This document shows, piece after piece, positions 23,520 through 36,105 of a stretch of 64,000 nucleotides of DNA. The notes beneath the pieces were generated by a model. That model was not told where the DNA came from and ran no database searches. It was given only the letters and a program-made list of their open reading frames with translations. Both the position numbers and the translations under genes were made by a program. Within the stretch, counting starts at the first letter, position 1. Each line of letters starts with the position of its first letter. Source of the DNA: Hemibagrus wyckioides (lineage: Eukaryota; Chordata; Actinopteri; Siluriformes; Bagridae); assembly GCF_019097595.1 (NCBI RefSeq), contig NC_080714.1, forward strand, positions 8,816,759 through 8,880,758. Reading direction: 5' to 3'.

Positions 23520-25765
23520 ATGCAAATTTTGATTAAAAAACTAAGATAGTTTTATAGTTATAGTCTAACAAAGATAAAAAATATTTCAATAAAAACAGTG
23601 TTGTGCTGTATATAAAATTTAAGTGTCTATAGTTTTAATAACAGCAAATAAAAAACAAAAAATGAAGGGTCTTAATGGTTTCTTTGTCAGTGTGTGGGGC
23701 TTTTTTTTTCATCCGTTGAACGTTTCCATTGCTCAGGAGGTTCTTTGTAGTGTAAAGAGGTTCTTTAGACTGAATAAATGTCCTTTGTGGCAATAAGAAA
23801 AAAGAAGGTCTTTTAAGAAGCATTTACTGAAAGGATCTTTGGGGAATCTCTGTGAAATTCCCTTTATCCTGGCACCTTTATTTTTAGGAGTGTACCTCTT
23901 ATTGTGCTTCTGCTATTTTCTTTTAAATTAAACGATTATTGAATCTTTTCTACAACCCGTCATTCATAAACATGTCATTTCTACACATCTCATATTGTAA
24001 TATACAATTACAGAAAGTAATATCATTGATTTATATATAGATTTCTCCCTTTTTTGGGAAACAGTTCTATTGAGCAAGTACAGAACCCCAAAGTTTTATA
24101 TCTAACCTCAAGGAACCTCATTTTTAAGAGTGTGTTTTGAGTCCACTTACAAATCAGTACAGTTTTTATCCTATTGAAACGTTTCTCCACTGATAGGAGT
24201 GGTCTGTTTCAGGATGGCGCCACCTCTGTCCATAAGGTGACCACCTGGTAGCTTAGTGGTCAAGGTGTTGGATTAGTGATCAGAAGGTTGTGCATTTGAA
24301 TCCCAGGTCCACCAAACTGCCACTGCAAGGCTCTTCATCCTCAGTTGTATTTAAAAGTAAAGAAAGTATGTTACAGAGGATAAGGGTGTCTGCTGTATGC
24401 TCAAAATATATATGCTGAACCACATCAAAGCTCTCATGGTGGCCCAACACCATGTTTCTAAGTGTTTTTTTCCTTTATTTTGCCACAATTTAATGCTGGG
24501 CCAAATGCGTGACTCTGACCCATCCAAGTAGGGTGTATGAGCATATGGAGTATGTTACACTCACTAGGAAATATACAGATAAACAGTGGGAACAGCAGTT
24601 TGATGCACAGAGCAGGAGATACTATAAATGCTTGCGTAAACAATGTTGGCTGAGTGAGCAAGATAAAACTCCAATCAATCCCATTTAGGATGAATAGAAC
24701 TTTATGTAAGTCTTAATGAGTCTATTGATTGTCAGAGAGGATAAAAGGCCAGCTTTGGCATTGTTTCAATGGACCTGTGCATGTTTGTGGGCGTGTTTTG
24801 AATTATGAAATGAATTGTTTGACAGTTTTGAGTAAAAACCACAGCTTTTATTAACTTAGTCAGTTCTCCTTTTGAGGTTTTAGGTGAAAGTGTAGCATGT
24901 GTTCTCATTTAAAGCCTTTCTTTCTAGAAAAATGATTGGCTAGAGCAATAGAATAAGAAAATATCTAGTGTGTAAACTAAACTTCTAAAAGCAGCTGCTT
25001 AATATTATGTTTGATTCATTCATAATCATTCATTCCAGTGGGATAAGACATCACATTGTCTTGACATGATGTTTTTCTGTTGTCCTTTTTCTCAATAGGG
25101 GAGTGTTTAGTCATAGTACAGTAGCGGTATGCATGGTTCAAGGGCAGAGCACGTTCGTGTCTGTGTGGGGAAGGCCGTCAAGTGTCAACACTGAAGTTAA
25201 CAGGATGACTCGTCCTAATTGCATCATCAGCATTGTTCTCATATGACTAACATCAGTCAGCACTCGTGCATACACCCTTGCATGAACGCGCATGACCCAG
25301 CGCAGCAGTGGCGCGTTCACAATGCACAAAATTTCTCTTTACCATTTTTTTTTCCAGCATGTTATGAGACCTGCATGTAAAATTCATTTCAAATTATTAC
25401 ACCATGTCATAGATTCTGTACCAGTGACGTGTCTGTGCTGCTATGCAATCATGGTGGTCTAAACAAACAAAGCAACTCAAGTATGCTGTAATAGGTTAAG
25501 CATTGCATTAAAAAAACCTACATCATAAACTCCTAACCGAAAGCTGCAACATTTTACCTTATTAAATAACACAAAATCTGTCTCTGATTAGGCTTAACAT
25601 ACAGTATGTACACCATATGTACTTCCTTAGCATAGCATACTAGAGCGAGCACCTTAATACAAACCTGTGATTCGAATTACAAACTTCTCTACAGTCAAAG
25701 CTGCTAGTTTAATTCAAATGAATGGAGGCTAGTCTTATGTAATCCATTTTTCAACTCTACACACA

Positions 25766-25799
<34 letters not shown>

Positions 25800-27553
25800 C
25801 TCCTGTCTCCCACCACATTCCCTCGCTGCACTCTATTTCCTCCCCCTTTTCATTCTTTTCCATTGAGAAGCTTCTGGTACTTGCCCCCCACTATCATCTT
25901 GCCATGGTTTAATGAGATTGAGTGTGCTGTCTTATTCTTACTGTTAATTTCTTTCGAGCTACTTGTTGTGCTTTCACTGTCGTAAGGTATGACCAATGTG
26001 TCTTTTGGGGTTTTTTTGCTGCATATCTCATTAGCCCATTGATTGCACTTTGGATAATAGCCAGTCACTAGCTCAGATCCCCCGCATTGTGGGTGTCGAT
26101 TGGTTTACAGAGGCCACTGTGTTCGCTGATTGGTTTAGGTTTGCAGGACACACACACATTGGCTGGGCTCCTTTCTAAGCTCTGTGAAGCGAATGGATGC
26201 CACTTCTGCTGGCCAAAACTATGGTCTTCCTGTCTAAGCAATCACACCAGGGGTGAAAAAAAAAGTAGTGCCCTTTCTCGTGCTCTGAGTTTCTGTTCCG
26301 TTCTCTCTTTCTTAGCCGGAAAGCTGTGGAAATGTCAAGCTATTTTATTCTTTTATATCTCTGCCTTTGAACCCGGACCGCTTTGTGTTAATCTTTTCAT
26401 CTTACTGTAGGTCTTTCCTAAATGGATTCAGCTGCTTTTGTGGCTTTAAGGATTTGAAACTTCAAGCTGCTTTTCAACTTCAGTTTCTTCCAGTTATGCA
26501 GTTGTGCTTCTGTTGTATTGTATAGTGACCATGTTGTAGTGTCAGTGACCCTTCAGATTTAGACTTTAAACCAGTGTCCTGAACGACACCAGACCGGTCT
26601 CAATGATTTCTCCACTGGAAATTATTCTGAACCTGATAACACCAGACTCTTCTCCATCTACCTCTCCGACAAATACTGTGAGTTCTTTCGCCATTTCTAG
26701 ATCGCTATTTCTAGATCTTGTGTCTTTACATTATGGCTCTCTACTTGGGAGAAATGTGAATAAATGTGACGAGTGTTTAGATAAATTTTTTTTCACAGAC
26801 TTTTTTTAAATGTAATCTCTCGATTAGAGACACATTTTTCTTGTCAGGCTCAATGTTGCTGTAATTTTTGTTCACACTACTGAAAGAGTTGTCAGACACT
26901 GTTTTTGCAGTCAAGTTTAGCTTCTCATGTGTGTGTGTGTGTGTGTGTGTGTGTGAGTTACATGCATGGCCTCATTCAGGATTAGGTTATGTAATTGTCC
27001 ATTGATAGTGAAAAGGTCCATTGTTGGTGACAAGAAAAAGAAACAAGAAAGAGGATTTCTGAAATTCTGAGCGGGACTTTGAGCGTGAGGGTCTTTAACC
27101 GGGGGCAGAGAGAAAGAGAGAATGTGTGTGTATGTGTTAGAGAGAGAGTGAGAGTGTGTGAGAGATCGAAAAAGAGAAAAAGAAAGAGAGAATATGTGTA
27201 TGTGTGTGTGTGTGTTTGTGTGTGTGTGAGAGAGATAGAGAGAGTGTGACTGTGTGAGAGAGAACGAGAATTTGGCACCAGTACTTTGGCTTGACTGTTT
27301 CCTCTTTTTTGTCTTGTCTAGTGTTTCATTAATATTGACACAGTCTGTGGTCTGCTGGCTCTCAAGAACACTCTTCTAATATGTGCATAATTTTACATTG
27401 ATGAAGCTTCAGCAGATACTGATACACAGATCCACAAGCAAAAGTATTCATGAAGCGTGCCTACAAAATCCACATTTCTTTTGACTGCAACATTTTCCAC
27501 AGAATCTGAGTAATTTCATAAACTCTCTCTCTCTGTCTCTCTCTCTCTTCTCC

Positions 27554-27585
<32 letters not shown>

Positions 27586-30500
27586 GTCTCTTTCACACAT
27601 ACACACACACGTGCACTTGTTCAACAAGAGAATTCCTTATAATAATTTCTAATAGGAGAATTTATGGTATTTGGTGGTAGGTGAATGTCAGAGGCTGAAA
27701 TCCGTAAATTTGGAATAAATGAACAGAATTGCATTAAGGATTGCATTGCTTTTTAAACATTTATTGTTATATGTAATGTGGAACTTCCACAAGACAAGTT
27801 CCTTTTACCAATAAATAGTAGTTAAAAGGCTTCCTTCTCTTTCTCTCTTTCTCTTTCTCTCTCTCATAAGACACGAAAACCACAGCTTGTCACGCTATTG
27901 AGAAACACAAAGTGCTAAAACCTTCCATTTATTTACATAAAAGCCTGCTTGTAGAAATGGTCACCAATGATTACAATAAACACTATTTTTTAGCACTATT
28001 TTTTAATATTATATATAGATTAGATTACATCATATTACACAAGTTCATCTATACAACTCCCAATAAATGAGCTGTTTCTATAGAAACAATAGCATTAGAA
28101 TGAGTAATGAATCCCATGATTAATCAAACCTTCAAGCCCATGACCATGATGTGATTTTAAGGTAGTAGTTTTTTGTCAAAGCAGAGCTTTGGTTCAAATT
28201 CTCATGAAATCTGATTGTGTGTAATCCATTGTTTATTTTATTTTTGATTTTTAATCCATTGTTTATCCAACATTCTTTATATTGAACATATACATATAGC
28301 AGGTGCACTTTTTATTTTTATTTTTATTTTTTCCCATACAGCATGAATTCACTTATCATTAGTAACTGCCTGGTCAGCCTCACAGTCGTCTCGCAAAGCC
28401 AGACCTTCAGACTGACTGCAGAAAGCCCCGACTCTTTTATTGGCCAAGGACTACCCAAAAGGGCATCTGACTGACATGTAAAGCAACCAATCACAGTGTG
28501 TCTTGTTCAGCGTCTCGCTTAAGGGTGAGAAAATGAAAAGTCGATCAAAAACAGATTGTTTTACTTTCATTTAAGAAAGTCGTGCAAATGAATGAGTCTA
28601 TATAGTGAACTTCACATCATTTGGAAGTTCTTTATGTGTGCTATAACCATCAGACGTTCAGCCAAAGGTTTGTTGGTGCGACGTCTGAGGCTGAGACTAG
28701 CATCACGGTGGTTTAAATGAGGCCACTGGTTTGTTTATGCACATAATTTGGGACATAGTATGAACTAATTTGTTTAGAAAACATAACAAAAACTGCATTA
28801 AAAAACGCAATTCTAAACGCATTCTCTATTTCAGAAAAAAAGAAATAAATCAAGTTCTAGTTTTCCAGTTTAGGCCACATCCACTTTATGTTTCAGGCTA
28901 GATACAGATATGGATATTTGGAGCACTAAACAGATACATACATGCTGTAGATAGAGATATAGATGTAGTTATAGATACAGATACGAACAATTGAAGCACT
29001 ACACAGATACAGATAGCAGTATTATCTAATCTGCAATCATATAAAGACTTCACTTTATTTTACTCCATGATTAACCTCGTCCTAGATCCTCTGAATATAA
29101 TTAGTAAAACATTTCCAACTTTTTATCTCGCTACCACACTCAGCGTAGTTTCAGATCATTCGGACATAACAGCCTGCTACCACAGGGTGACAGTAACAGT
29201 CCCAATTTACTTTACAGTCTGATTCCCTTCCAAATGTAAACAGATGCTGCTTGGATAATTATAGAAGGTTTACGAAACTTGTTTTTAGGTAAAACCTGAT
29301 TATACTACTGTTCTAACACAGTCCTCAGTCATGACCCAACTGGATCCTGTGAAATTCAGTCATATTGCTGTGCCAGATTTAAAGCACTTTATTAATGCCT
29401 AAGGGGAAATTTGGTGTCACAATAGCCAGAACACACAGCACAATTAACTCACAAATACAACAAAGACTTCTGTACAATATGAATAATAACTATATGAAAA
29501 ATATTATAAGTGTACATAAGCTTAGGTAGCGTGTGTAGAAATAATGTACACTGGTCATAATTAAAGGCATTCCTTCATAAAGAAGTGCTGCTAGTAATAA
29601 ATCAGATCTGACTGCAGGTTATGCTAGTTGAGATTCAGACACAACCCACGTATTAGCAGTAGCTATTTCCGGGTTGTTGTTTTCTTTCTTTCATGTGTTT
29701 TTGCGAGCTGAACTGTGGTTGAAGTGCATGACACAAAATGACTCCAACCACTAAGAAACTTTGTTTCTTCCCTTGAAAACTTGGGGCAATATAATGGTCT
29801 AACCTCACCCTGAACAAGTCCCGTATTTATGATCTAGCGTAGCATAAACTCATGCAGACTGACTTTCTCTGACTTGTGTATACACACACACACACTGAAT
29901 GATTGTTTTTTTGCAGTGAGGCAAGGTCAGGTTACTAATACAGTGGCTGTTGTCACTCGATGTGTACTATGTCTTGTTTATTTAGACAGAAGCAATCCAG
30001 TTTATATCACTTCATAATGTGTATATAATGGAAGTAGATAAGGAATAGGAACCAAGGAATTTTGATTGGACACAATTTTACACACACTTTGCATTACGTG
30101 AAGACACAAACCTGGACACATCATCATGTGGTATATGGTTTAAATTCACTCCATTCATTTCTCAAAGCTTTGATGAAGGGCTTGGCCTCCTTTCTTTTTC
30201 TTTTTTTAATATTGTTCGCTTTCATTCAGCAGCATTGTTTGTGCTGGCTTTTCAGCTGAGCCTCTGTCTCATTCTTGGCCGCACTGTTTGGGATGTAAAC
30301 ACGATTTGTCCTGCGGTGGAAGCTCTGTTTGCGTGTGGGTGTGGGTAAGTGTGTTACCTTCTTTGCCAAGGTCAGATGTGTTTGCGTATATATGTGTGTA
30401 CATGCACATGTTGGGGGGGGGGTATGGGGGGTTGTTTAGAGGGCAGGTGACTGCAGGTTCATTCAGGAATAAATCTAAGTTATAGATTGGAAATAAATGT

Positions 30501-33500
30501 GTTATATATCCAACACTGTAGTTTCCTGTAATTCTAGGATTAGTTTTGAACACACCTGATTTGTGAGTATTACATGCACGTTTTCCTGTTCCTTAGCAGA
30601 ATTGCCCCAGGCGAGCACAGAACAGGCCTACACTAACCTGTAGAACCGGGGTTTTCAAGAAAACGTGTAAAGATTCAGGGATCTTTGTTGACAAATACCA
30701 GATAAGTGACTTTAATGACTGGATGGTGACAACAGTTACCTGAATTACTAAATGCTTTAGTGATGAAGTCATGTCTATGTTTGAAGTGCTGATGTTCTGT
30801 TTTGGTTTTTATTTTCACTTCACGTTTATTACTTTGGACTAGCGTTGTTTTCAACTTGATGCGGAGAATAAATACAATTTTTTTTTGACTGCAATGTATG
30901 CTATCAGTCAAATAAATTAATAATTATAACAGTTGTAAAGCCAAAGCTTTTGTCTTGACTTGTTTGATGAGCTGCCTTCAGGCAAATAATATACATAAAT
31001 AAATCTGATTGGCTACAACAGCAACAGAAAAATCTGTTACCGAAGCCAAAATGGAGAGGCTGAACTGTTTTTTTTTTCATAAGTTTATTCGTTCTGCTAC
31101 AGTCTGATCCACAGAAATACTTTGCCGGCTCTGAAAGCATTTGAGACTTGTGAAATTGACGCAATTTTATACTTCACGGGTATTTTCCCCTGAATCTAAA
31201 CAATCCAGTCATAATAGCAGCAGCTAACAGCATAATAGCTGTTCCTCATTGTGGATGAATAACAATTAACCATTGCATCTTTCTGAATGTGTCACTTTAC
31301 TCCTACTTAATGATGACATCTGTCATTCAGTCTGGTTCTCCGGAAAAACAAATCACTTTTTGGTTCCTTATCTGCACAGGCGAAAGGTTTGTTCTTTTTG
31401 TTTTTCCGTATCTATTCCGTATCATCGATCATGTTTGTATATCCTAGTTTCTATTTCAGTGGAAAGTACCTCACCTCACCTCGCCTCGCCTCACCTCACG
31501 TCATCTCACCTCTTTATTGCTTGGTATCATTCCGCACAAGTCTCCTTATCAAGATTTAAAGTACAAAGCTGCCAGCTGATGGACGAACTGTCCCCTGATT
31601 CTGTCCTAACCTTGGTCAGCGAGTCAAAAATAAGCCTGCGTGTGGATTAGCTGCCGGTTCATGTGTATTCCCTACTGAGTGACTCTCGTCAGAGGAGTCG
31701 AGTGTTCATAAATAGCATTGAATAATGCATTCCTCAGCTATAATCATACCGTAAATGAAATAGACTACTTGGGTCTTTGTATTTTGCAGATTTGGACTTG
31801 CTCTGGCGTTATACGCATAGTAGGCTTTTTTTTTTTCCTGACGTGACGATGAGTTAGTTCCTGTGTTAAATGTTCATAGTGTTCGGAGCTGTGTGCTTTT
31901 ACTCACCCGGATGTCAGGTGTGATTCAAAGCTCTGGCAATATGTGAATAATGTGATTGGTATGTACTCTATGGTATGTGCTAGTGTTTGAAAATAAGCCC
32001 TGGGTTTCTTCGGTACTTTTCCAGATTATTATTTAATTAATGCCCAGTGGAAGGATATTAGGACAGCAACCCGTAACATATGTTTATGATAATTTTCTTT
32101 TGATTGTTTTTTTTTTTCACAAACTGGAGTAAAGCTTCAACTAAGGCCTCATTTCACTGTTGTTTTTAACTCACCCTTGTTGTCATGCTCTGGGTATTTC
32201 CTCCTGGGAGAATCCCTACTCCTATCATAAGGCCAGTTGCAATCACTTATGAGCTAAAGTTCATTCCTCAGTTGAGGGTTCACGTCAAACATTAGGGGTA
32301 GAAGTTCACCAGATAAATTACGCATTTCCTTATTAAAACCGTAAGGAAAGGAAGCTACTTTTGTAAGTCTATAAGCCTATAATTAACATGTCTCGGTTGT
32401 TTTCTGTAGAATGAGATGGAAATTTCATTGGGTGATGATGTTGATTAGATCATCCATTTAGATAGTAAGTAGGTTTGTGTTTTTAGAACAAATGCTGATA
32501 CACACTCTGGGGTTTGGTCACTTTGGAAGACAGTTTTTGAGTTTCCACAGACAGCATTCTCTAGATTTTAGATTTTGAACAGCCTGAGTGAGCGGTAGTT
32601 CTCCAGGCAGAAAAGTCCTGTTGATGAGAGAGAGGTCAGAGAACAAAGACCTGACTTATTTGAGCTGATAATCCCAGTAAATAACCACTCTTTACAACTG
32701 TGGTGAGCAGAAAAACATCTCAACGAACAGCATTCTAAGACTACAAGGCTCTGACAAAAAAAAACAGATAACTGAAAATAGAAACACTTCCAGTCTGCCT
32801 CGCATTGCTTTTCTGTATAATATCGGTTATACCATGGATTAGTTTCGGTTACGCATTTTTTTTCCCATTAACTGTATTATTCTGGTTTCATTTTTGGAAA
32901 AATGCTGATGTGGCCTGTGCCGAATTTAGTTTTGACTCTTCTGCTCTTTTTTTGTTGAGATTCTTGTTGTGTGCCAAATCCCAGGAGATCAGCAGTTTCT
33001 CAAATACCCAAAACCAGCTTGTCTAACAACCGTGCCACTGTCAACATTGCTGAGATCAGAGTTTTCCCTATTCTCATGTTTGATGTGAAAATTAGCTGAA
33101 GCTTTTGACCTGTATCATGTTGCTGCTACAGGATTGGCTGATGGGATAATTGCATGAATAAGCAGATGTCCAAGGTTTTCCTAATAAAGTGGTTGGTGAG
33201 TTTTAGAGTGTGTTTCAGACACATTGATTAAGTTGAGGTAGTATAATATGGACCCTGGAATGTTCAACAATTCATTCATTCTTTTTGTCAAGGGCAATTC
33301 AATCTAAAAGAAATCTGCTTCCTGTGCTGCAAGTGGCCACTTCTGAGTCGAGATTTCTTCAAGTGCATGCTGAAAGGCTTTTGCTCATTTAGTTTGGGAC
33401 TTGAACTCCTGCTACTTTTCTATGTTTCTAAATCATCTGCTCGGTAAAACAAGAACAAACAACAGTTCGATTTACTGTTACTGTATTTAAACCATTCCTA

Positions 33501-36060
33501 ATTACAGTGTGTGGACTGTTGTGCTACTTAAAGGTATAATAGTAGGTAATTCTCTAATGGTTAATTAGCTAGGACTGACATTTGATTGATTGATTTTTTT
33601 TGAGCCCAACCCATTCCCTCCCAACAATATTCACAAAGCTTCACCCCCCAGGATATATGGTGCACCATAGAGTAGAGTATCTGACATACAAACACAAGCA
33701 AGCATTCCGAACCAGAAATCAGTTTTCCAAACAGGTTTTTTCAGCCACTTAAGACACTTCAGGTTATTTGTACAAGTTGTTTTTGTCATCTTTCAGCTGC
33801 TCCCTGTTTGGGGTCACTACAGCAGATCTGATCTGCATATTTGATATTGGTACAAGTTTTACACCAGGTGCCCTTCCTGATACAACTCTCCCATTTTATC
33901 CAGGCTTGGGACTGACACTGAGAGATAACCACTCAGTGGCTGGGTAAGAGTACGGCATCGTGCCGTTTCCACAAGGGAACGAGGTTATTTGTATAAGCCA
34001 TGGGAATACATATATAATAATTATTTTCATAAGTTATTTTTTTTTGTAGAAATCATTTACTTTCTGTTTACTAAAACAGCATTTGAATTTTATTTTAAAC
34101 AATTACTGCTAAACAAGAATAAAATTAGAATAGCTTAACTGTGCAATTCTGTTTTCCAGCCATTATAACAATAGCACCGTCTGCACCACAACATACATAT
34201 TTCCACACTAAACACCATGTAGTACTGTAACAGGTATGATATAAGCCCTCTGTTCTCAAAGGCTGTTTAGCAAGGGAGTGTACGATTTTGTCAATACCCA
34301 TTGAGACACAGCCAGTGTTTATGACATTATTCAATCTTTCAAAGTCACTTAGATTTTTTTTTTCCTCTCATGTAGTTGGTGCAAAGTTGATGTGAACTTG
34401 GCATGGGTGTATGTTATTCATAGCTTAATATTAATCACTTAATTATATCATGTAGTACGCCTGTCTGGAATAAGTCAAGTTTTTTTTTTTGTCACCCTTT
34501 TTATTAGTTTAATGTGCCACAGGGTTCTGACAGGTCAAGGCAGGGTGTAATGCAGGAAAACCACCTTTTTAGGTGCTTTGTGTATTTCTGTGTATATCAT
34601 GTTCTATCATTTCCAGGCGCTAATGCTTCATCTGTCGAACCGAATTAAAAATCAATGGAATGCCGGCCAATCAACTTCCACCTTAGTGTTTTGCAGTCTT
34701 GCCAAAACCGGTGGAACATGTTTGACCTGAGAGGCAGCCATTAAAGTGGCCAACCACTGAAACCCATTTATCTGTGTATTGCGTTAGGTCTTAATACCTC
34801 ACCAGCTATGTCTCAAACCTCATTTCACTCCATTAAAAAGATGCCAGTGATAGTATATGATGATAAACATTGTTTATTAGAACAAAGCAGGGGCTAAAAC
34901 AAAACAAGCATCTACGTGCTGAAAACCGTGCCAAAGAATTATTCACTATCAGATTATTACGAGTTGCTATATTTAATATGGTACTCGGATATATTGGATG
35001 CAACCCAGCTCAGCAGTGTTTTCCTAAATGTCAAGCTGCACTTAGATTTATACTCGTGTTTTGATGTGATGCTATCGTTGCTTCATCATATCAACAAATG
35101 GCTGTGAGGAAATTTCTGTTTGTAATGACTTTGATGCTAGATTCTTAGGCTAAACAAACAAGCTTAGAAAGAATCAGAAACCGAAAATCATATTGAAATT
35201 TGGTTTGAAAACTGAGCTTATGAATGACACTGACATGGTAGTACATGGTGTGATGTCGGGTCAAGCCAACTGCTGTGCCTAAACCACTGATAAACAGCTA
35301 GAGAATGAATAGACTGTAGACTCTAACTGCATATATACAAAGTGAACCAGATGTGACTACTTCAGTGGACAGTAAGGGTTTCAAATTCCCAGTACACTGA
35401 GTGCATCTAATGAACACACCACCACCATGTCACTACCACGTTAGTGTGCACTAAATAATCAATAATATATAACTAACATAGCAATAATATATCAGTTCAG
35501 TTGTAGTTGTGTGAGCATTTTAAAAAATTTAATTTGACGCATAGCAACTTTACAGAAATAGGGATGTGTTCCTAATGACACCTTCATGGAAAGGGCATGA
35601 GGAAGAAAAGTTTCAGAGGAACCAGGCTTTTCTGGGTAATCCCTGATACCTTTTACAACTGTGTGCTGTGTGTATTTAGCTGAGAATATTCACTTAAGGG
35701 TCTTGGACAGCAGTGATCATTTTTTTTCAGTGCATAACAACAGTGATTGTATGCATTCAAACTGACCAATATGGTTGGTGTGGCTAAGAAAATGGCCAGT
35801 GAGCGTGCAGGAGGTGTGCAGGTATAAAGTCCGGGTTTTTGAAAAAAAAAAAAAAAAACCTGGCACGATCACGCCACGTGCGATAACGAATAAGTGACAG
35901 TCGCGCGCTTGCTTGCTGCGGAGTTGCGTGAGCGGACGATGATGTCATGCTTGAACAGAGGGCGGGGCGCGCGCGCGGTTTCAGGTGCCGCTTAACTTTT
36001 CAAAACAAGTCCGGCGAGTTTCAGAGGAAAGAGGAGAGCAGAGCTGTGAAGATCTGACCT

Positions 36061-36105
<45 letters not shown>

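Noticed and set aside
24236..24310. Possible tRNA genes (also at 21360, 51440 and 63045).
   Set aside because: A and B boxes are present but the cloverleaf arms do not pair and SINE bodies and tails follow.
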